Shown piece after piece: positions 1 through 2,563 of a DNA stretch of 5,701 nucleotides (position 1 is the stretch's first letter; the number at the start of each line of letters is the position of its first letter). The stretch lies in assembly GCA_039916225.1 (NCBI GenBank), contig JBDSLU010000228.1:1-5701 (forward strand). The letters run 5' to 3'. The translations under genes and the position numbers were made by a program. The notes under the pieces are model-generated. The model saw only the letters and a list, made by a program, of their open reading frames with translations, ran no database searches and had not been told where the DNA came from. The DNA is from JBDSLU01 sp039916225. Lineage in GTDB: Bacteria; Acidobacteriota; Vicinamibacteria; Vicinamibacterales; Vicinamibacteraceae.

Positions 1-237
1 AAGCCCACACCCTCCGCACGCCCGCGCCAAGGGCGCGCCACCGTGGCGGCGGTTGGCGGGGATTCGCGCCGAGGCCGGCGAGAGCCGGGCGACCGCCTAG
101 AAGCCCACACCCTCCGCACGCCCGCGCCAAGGGCGCGCCACCGTGGCGGCGGTTGGCGGGGATTCGCGCCGAGCCCGGCGAGAGCCGGGCGACCGCCTAG
201 AAGCCCACACCCTCCGCACGCCCGCGCCAAGGGCGCG
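1..237. repeat. Tandem 100-bp repeat array next to tRNA-Ser (2.37 copies visible)
   Basis: Bases 1-100 and 101-200 are the same 100-bp unit and differ only at position 74 (g) versus 174 (c). Bases 201-237 repeat the first 37 bases of the unit, after which the sequence passes into the tRNA-Ser gene. The array may extend left beyond the window. The unit is rich in dyads: CGCGCC-aag-GGCGCG (223-237 in the third copy), CGCCAC-c-GTGGCG, and GCCCGGC-gaga-GCCGGGC (173-190; one pair is broken in copy 1 by the base at 74). The period is not a multiple of three and no convincing protein runs through it. Seen from the minus strand the array lies directly downstream of the tRNA, so it could be transcribed as the tRNA 3' trailer. 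Near-identity of the copies points to recent duplication or homogenisation. Confidence 0.93.
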
Positions 238-241
238 AGCG

Positions 242-331
242 TGGCGGAGGGAGTGGGATTCGAACCCACGGTACGGTTTCCCGTACGGCGGTTTTCAAGA
301 CCGCTGCCATCAACCGCTCGGCCATCCCTCC
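242..331 (-). tRNA. tRNA-Ser, anticodon TGA (UGA)
   Basis: Read on the minus strand, this is a complete class II tRNA of 90 nt including an encoded CCA end (242-244). The acceptor stem is GGAGGGA/TCCCTCC with discriminator G. The anticodon stem GCGGT/ACCGC encloses the loop CTTGAAA, which gives anticodon TGA (plus-strand tca at 295-297), reading UCA and other UCN serine codons. A long variable arm (GTACGG-gaaa-CCGTAC) is the hallmark of serine tRNAs. The T arm is GTGGG-TTCGAAT-CCCAC. The gene begins 16 bp after the stop of the HxlR-type regulator on the same strand, so it has little room for its own promoter between the two. Four bases after its CCA a GC-rich hairpin (223-237) begins, which belongs to the 100-bp tandem repeat. 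Confidence 0.97.
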
Positions 332-347
332 GCGCCGGATCAGTATC

Positions 348-803
348 TCACCGCCGGGGTGGAGCTGCCGCGGTTCGAGTCGGACGCCGGGCGGTCGGCG
401 TGCGGCCGGTCGGCGGAGCCGGCGATGCCGCAGGCTCGGGCTGGGGTCGGCTCGCGGCACGCGCGCGGCGGTTGGTGATCCGAAGTCCCCAGTACGACAT
501 CGAGTCGAGCAGGGGGCCGAGCTCGCGGCCCAGCGGGGTGAGCGAGTACTCGACCTTCGGCGGAACCTGCGGATAGACCTTGCGATCGACCACGCCGTCG
601 CGTTCGAGCTGGCGGAGTTGCTGCGCCAGCATCTTGTGGGTAACGTGCCCGAGTCCGCGATGCAGCTCGCTGTAACGCTTGGTGCCAGCCAGCAGCTCTC
701 GCACCACGATCACCTTCCACATCCCACCGATCACCTCGAGCGCCACCTCGATGGGGCAGTGCGCGGGATCGCAGTTTTCCTGGTGCATGCGTCGGCTGGC
801 CAT
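348..803 (-). CDS. HxlR-family winged-helix transcriptional regulator
   Basis: This 151-residue protein carries an HxlR (DUF24) winged helix-turn-helix over about residues 11-105. Seen in the sequence are the family signature CPIEVALEVIGGMWK (16-30), the recognition-helix region THKMLAQQLRQLERDGVV (55-72), the wing (RKVYPQVPPKVEYSL, 74-88) and TPLGREL (89-95). Cys16 sits where many HxlR regulators have a conserved cysteine, used by members such as YodB to sense electrophiles or redox state; Cys11 lies close by. Residues 112-151 form an Ala/Pro/Arg-rich tail longer than is usual for the family. The ATG at 801-803 is chosen for its full-length N terminus, with only a weak AGAAAG ribosome site; a second ATG at residue 6 (786-788) is possible. 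It is divergent from the rhodanese-monooxygenase operon, which it probably controls, and reads towards tRNA-Ser. Effector unknown. Confidence 0.92.
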   Translation of the reverse strand: MASRRMHQENCDPAHCPIEVALEVIGGMWKVIVVRELLAGTKRYSELHRGLGHVTHKMLAQQLRQLERDGVVDRKVYPQVPPKVEYSLTPLGRELGPLLDSMSYWGLRITNRRARAASRPQPEPAASPAPPTGRTPTARRPTRTAAAPPRR

Positions 804-822
804 ACTTTCTATTTGGATAGTA
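803..822. promoter_or_regulatory. Imperfect 20-bp dyad, candidate HxlR-type operator
   Basis: The sequence has the form TACT-n-TC-n-A-nn-T-n-GA-n-AGTA, symmetric at 7 of 10 base pairs. It overlaps the first base of the regulator's start codon and the probable minus-strand -10 hexamer. TACT...AGTA inverted repeats are the kind of site recalled for HxlR-family proteins such as YodB. Position and symmetry suggest autorepression; that this protein binds here is inference. Confidence 0.5.
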
Positions 823-824
823 TA
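819..824 (-). promoter_or_regulatory. Candidate -10 element of the regulator gene
   Basis: On the minus strand this reads TATACT, a five-of-six match to the sigma-70 -10 consensus, in the only AT-rich stretch of the intergenic region (about 803-836). No good -35 hexamer stands 16-18 bp upstream. Initiation here would give a leader of only about 9-10 nt. The element overlaps the candidate operator, as expected of a repressed promoter. A plus-strand promoter for the rhodanese operon must lie in the same region (804-900), but I cannot place it with confidence. Confidence 0.4.
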
Positions 825-900
825 TAACCTAAAAGTGCATTCTTGCCGATGGAGAGTGTCGCCGCCATCATGCCTGCACGGGCCCGATCGCCCGTCTTTC

Positions 901-906
901 AGGAGG
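901..906 (+). promoter_or_regulatory. Strong Shine-Dalgarno of the rhodanese gene
   Basis: A full AGGAGG lies four bases before the ATG at 911. It is the clearest ribosome binding site in the window and fixes the start of the rhodanese gene. The downstream monooxygenase gene has no comparable site and probably relies on translational coupling. Confidence 0.8.
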
Positions 907-910
907 CCAC

Positions 911-1264
911 ATGTCAGCTATCCCCATCGCCACGATCTCGACCACCGATCTCGCCCAACGCTTCCGGGACGACGTCGGCCTGCACGTCTGGAACGTCCTC
1001 ACGGACGAGTGGTTCTACAACACACTGATCCCCGGATCGCGCCAGGTGCCCGGCGACCGCCTCCTCGAGGCGGTGCGGCGGTCGTCTCTGGCCAAGGACT
1101 CGGCAATCGTCGTCTACTGCAAGGGACCGACCTGCTCGGCCAGTCGCGAGGCCGCCGAGAAGCTGGCGACCCTCGGCTACAGCAACGTCCGCGCCTACAC
1201 GGGCGGTCTCGACGAATGGCAGCAGGCCGGCTTCGGCGTCGTCGGCAGCGGCATCGCCTCCTAG
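911..1264 (+). CDS. Single-domain rhodanese-like protein
   Basis: This 117-residue protein is a stand-alone rhodanese domain, of the usual length for cytosolic single-domain sulfurtransferases. Family members carry a persulfide on an active-site cysteine and pass sulfur to cyanide, thiols or partner proteins. Seen in the sequence: an N-terminal 'STTDLAQRF' segment (10-18) with the early 'HVWNVLTDEW' strand (25-34); the catalytic-loop strand VVYCKGPTCSAS (67-78), in which Cys70 is the expected nucleophile and Cys75 a second thiol in the loop; and the C-terminal signature YTGGLDEWQQAG (96-107). There is no signal peptide. The start is set by an AGGAGG four bases upstream. The stop is separated by one base from the following nitronate monooxygenase-like gene, so the two are almost certainly co-transcribed. 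The natural sulfur donor and acceptor cannot be read from sequence. Confidence 0.93.
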   Translation: MSAIPIATISTTDLAQRFRDDVGLHVWNVLTDEWFYNTLIPGSRQVPGDRLLEAVRRSSLAKDSAIVVYCKGPTCSASREAAEKLATLGYSNVRAYTGGLDEWQQAGFGVVGSGIAS

Positions 1265-1265
1265 C

Positions 1266-2342
1266 ATGTGGAACGACACAGCCTTCACTCGCGCGTTCGG
1301 CCTGCGCTATCCGATCGTGCAGGGGCCGTTCGGTGGCGGCCTTTCGTCTCCGCGGCTGGCGGCGACGGTCTCGGATGCGGGCGGCCTGGGATCGTTCGGC
1401 GCCCAGGGCATGAAGCCGGATCGCATCGCCGCCGTCGTCGCGGAGATTCGTGCGCTGACGTCCGCGCCGTTTGCGGTCAACCTCTGGGTCTCGACTGCCG
1501 ACGCCCGCGCCGAAGACATCAGCCGCGCCGACTACGACGCGGCGGTGGCCGTGCTCGCGCCCTATTACACGGAGCTCGGCGTCGACCCGCCGACGTTCCC
1601 GCCGGCCGCCGATCCGGTGTTCGAAGAACAGGCGGAGGCGCTGATCGAGGCGCGGCCGCCGATCTTCAGCGTCATCTTCGGCGTGCCGTCGCCGGCCATC
1701 CTCGAGCGTTGTCGCGCGCGGGGCATTCGCACCATCGGGACCGCGACCACCGTCGACGAGGCGCGTGCGCTCGATGCGGCGGGCGTCGAGGCGATCGTCG
1801 CCACCGGTGCCGAAGCGGGCGGGCACCGGCCGTCCTTCCTGCGCTCGGCCGAGGCGTCGTTGATGGGAACGGTCGCGCTGGTGCCGCAGGTCGCCGACGC
1901 CGTGCGTGTCCCGGTGATCGCGGCCGGCGGGATTGCGGATCGCCGCGGCGTCACCGCGGCGTTGGCCCTGGGCGCCGCCGCCGTCCAGATAGGCACCGCG
2001 TTCCTCGCGTGTGACGAGTCGAACGCACACCCCGCGCATCGCGCCGCACTGCGCAATGCCGCGCATGAGGGCCGCACGCAGCTGACGCGCGGCTTCACCG
2101 GCCGCCTGGGACGCGGACTGAGCAACGCGCTCGCGGAGACATTGAGCGCGCCGTCGATCGCGCGGCTGCCCTATCCTTTTCAAGGACACCTCGTCGCCTC
2201 GCTCAAGCAGGCGGCATTGGCCCGTGGCCGAGCCGACCTTGCGCCTTTCTGGAGCGGTCAAGCGGTGCCGCTCATCACGCATACGAGCGCGTCTGACCTG
2301 TTCGACTCGCTGGTCCGCGACGGACCAGCCGATGGGCGTTGA
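1266..2342 (+). CDS. Nitronate monooxygenase-family flavoprotein (2-nitropropane dioxygenase-like)
   Basis: This 358-residue protein is an FMN-dependent TIM-barrel enzyme of the nitronate monooxygenase (NPD) family, which oxidises alkyl nitronates such as propionate-3-nitronate to carbonyl compounds and nitrite. Seen in the sequence: the N-terminal strand YPIVQGPFGGG (15-25); SFG (43-45); AVNLWV (70-75); GAEAGGHR (181-188), whose His187 occupies the catalytic-base position of the family; the phosphate-binding segment VIAAGGIADRRG (217-228); GAAAVQIGTAFLACDES (236-252); and a TGRLGRGLSN stretch (278-287) near the end of the barrel. Length is normal. The ATG follows the rhodanese stop by one base and has no clear ribosome site, which suggests translational coupling. 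Related flavoproteins include enoyl-ACP reductase FabK and other NPD-like oxidoreductases, so the exact substrate is uncertain. The partner rhodanese and the divergent HxlR regulator suggest an inducible detoxification role. Confidence 0.92.
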   Translation: MWNDTAFTRAFGLRYPIVQGPFGGGLSSPRLAATVSDAGGLGSFGAQGMKPDRIAAVVAEIRALTSAPFAVNLWVSTADARAEDISRADYDAAVAVLAPYYTELGVDPPTFPPAADPVFEEQAEALIEARPPIFSVIFGVPSPAILERCRARGIRTIGTATTVDEARALDAAGVEAIVATGAEAGGHRPSFLRSAEASLMGTVALVPQVADAVRVPVIAAGGIADRRGVTAALALGAAAVQIGTAFLACDESNAHPAHRAALRNAAHEGRTQLTRGFTGRLGRGLSNALAETLSAPSIARLPYPFQGHLVASLKQAALARGRADLAPFWSGQAVPLITHTSASDLFDSLVRDGPADGR

Positions 2343-2350
2343 TTGGCGCA

Positions 2351-2380
2351 TGCGGCGATTGCAAAGCTGAAATCGCCGCA
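2351..2380 (+). terminator. Hairpin after the rhodanese-monooxygenase operon
   Basis: A perfect 10-bp stem (tgcggcgatt / aatcgccgca) encloses a 10-nt loop and begins 8 bases after the monooxygenase stop. No T-run follows, so it is not a classic intrinsic terminator. It could be a Rho-assisted stop or an mRNA 3'-end stabiliser. Confidence 0.5.
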
Positions 2381-2430
2381 GCCTCCGAGTCAGTTCGCAC
2401 CAGTCCAGCTGCGCTCGCTTTCGAAATCAC

Positions 2431-2447
2431 CTGACAGATCTTGTCAG
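2431..2447. promoter_or_regulatory. Short dyad CTGACA-n5-TGTCAG
   Basis: Two perfect 6-bp arms are separated by GATCT. The dyad lies about 117 bp before the exported-protein gene and abuts the alternating purine-pyrimidine tract. It could be a binding site for a dimeric regulator. No regulator gene points to it. Confidence 0.3.
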
Positions 2448-2470
2448 TACACACGCGTGCATGCGTGTGC
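2447..2470. other. 24-bp alternating purine-pyrimidine tract with a 20-bp dyad
   Basis: Every step from 2447 to 2470 alternates purine and pyrimidine, mostly GC, CG, TG and CA steps, the composition that favours left-handed Z-DNA under negative supercoiling. Bases 2450-2469 also form an inverted repeat with 9 of 10 pairs matched (CACACGC / GCGTGTG arms). The remaining intergenic sequence from 2343 to 2560 holds only the hairpin and short dyad listed separately; I see no gene in it. Confidence 0.6.
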
Positions 2471-2563
2471 CTGCTAAGCACACCAATCGTCGGAACGCCA
2501 ACACAGACGCATCGCGGAAGCGCACACTTCAGGGGCACGAGCGTTGCCCTATAGCGCGTCGTG

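Noticed and set aside
1..237. CRISPR array
   Set aside because: The 100-bp units are directly contiguous, with no unique spacers between short repeats.
242..331. Integrated mobile element at the tRNA
   Set aside because: The tRNA is intact, but no integrase, transposase or element boundary is visible. A past integration is only a hypothesis for the repeats.
43..576. Long plus-strand open frames (43-576 and 143-478) through the repeats, opposite the tRNA and the regulator
   Set aside because: They cross a tRNA gene and non-triplet tandem repeats, lack any domain and are Arg/Ala/Pro-rich, as GC-rich shadow frames are.
679..1413. 244-residue plus-strand open frame spanning the regulator, the promoter region and the rhodanese gene
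   Set aside because: It crosses three better-supported elements in the wrong frame and is Arg-rich without motifs.
999..2351. 450-residue minus-strand open frame opposite the rhodanese and monooxygenase genes
   Set aside because: Arg/Ala-rich composition with no recognisable motif. Both plus-strand genes show clear family signatures, so this is an antisense shadow of codon bias.
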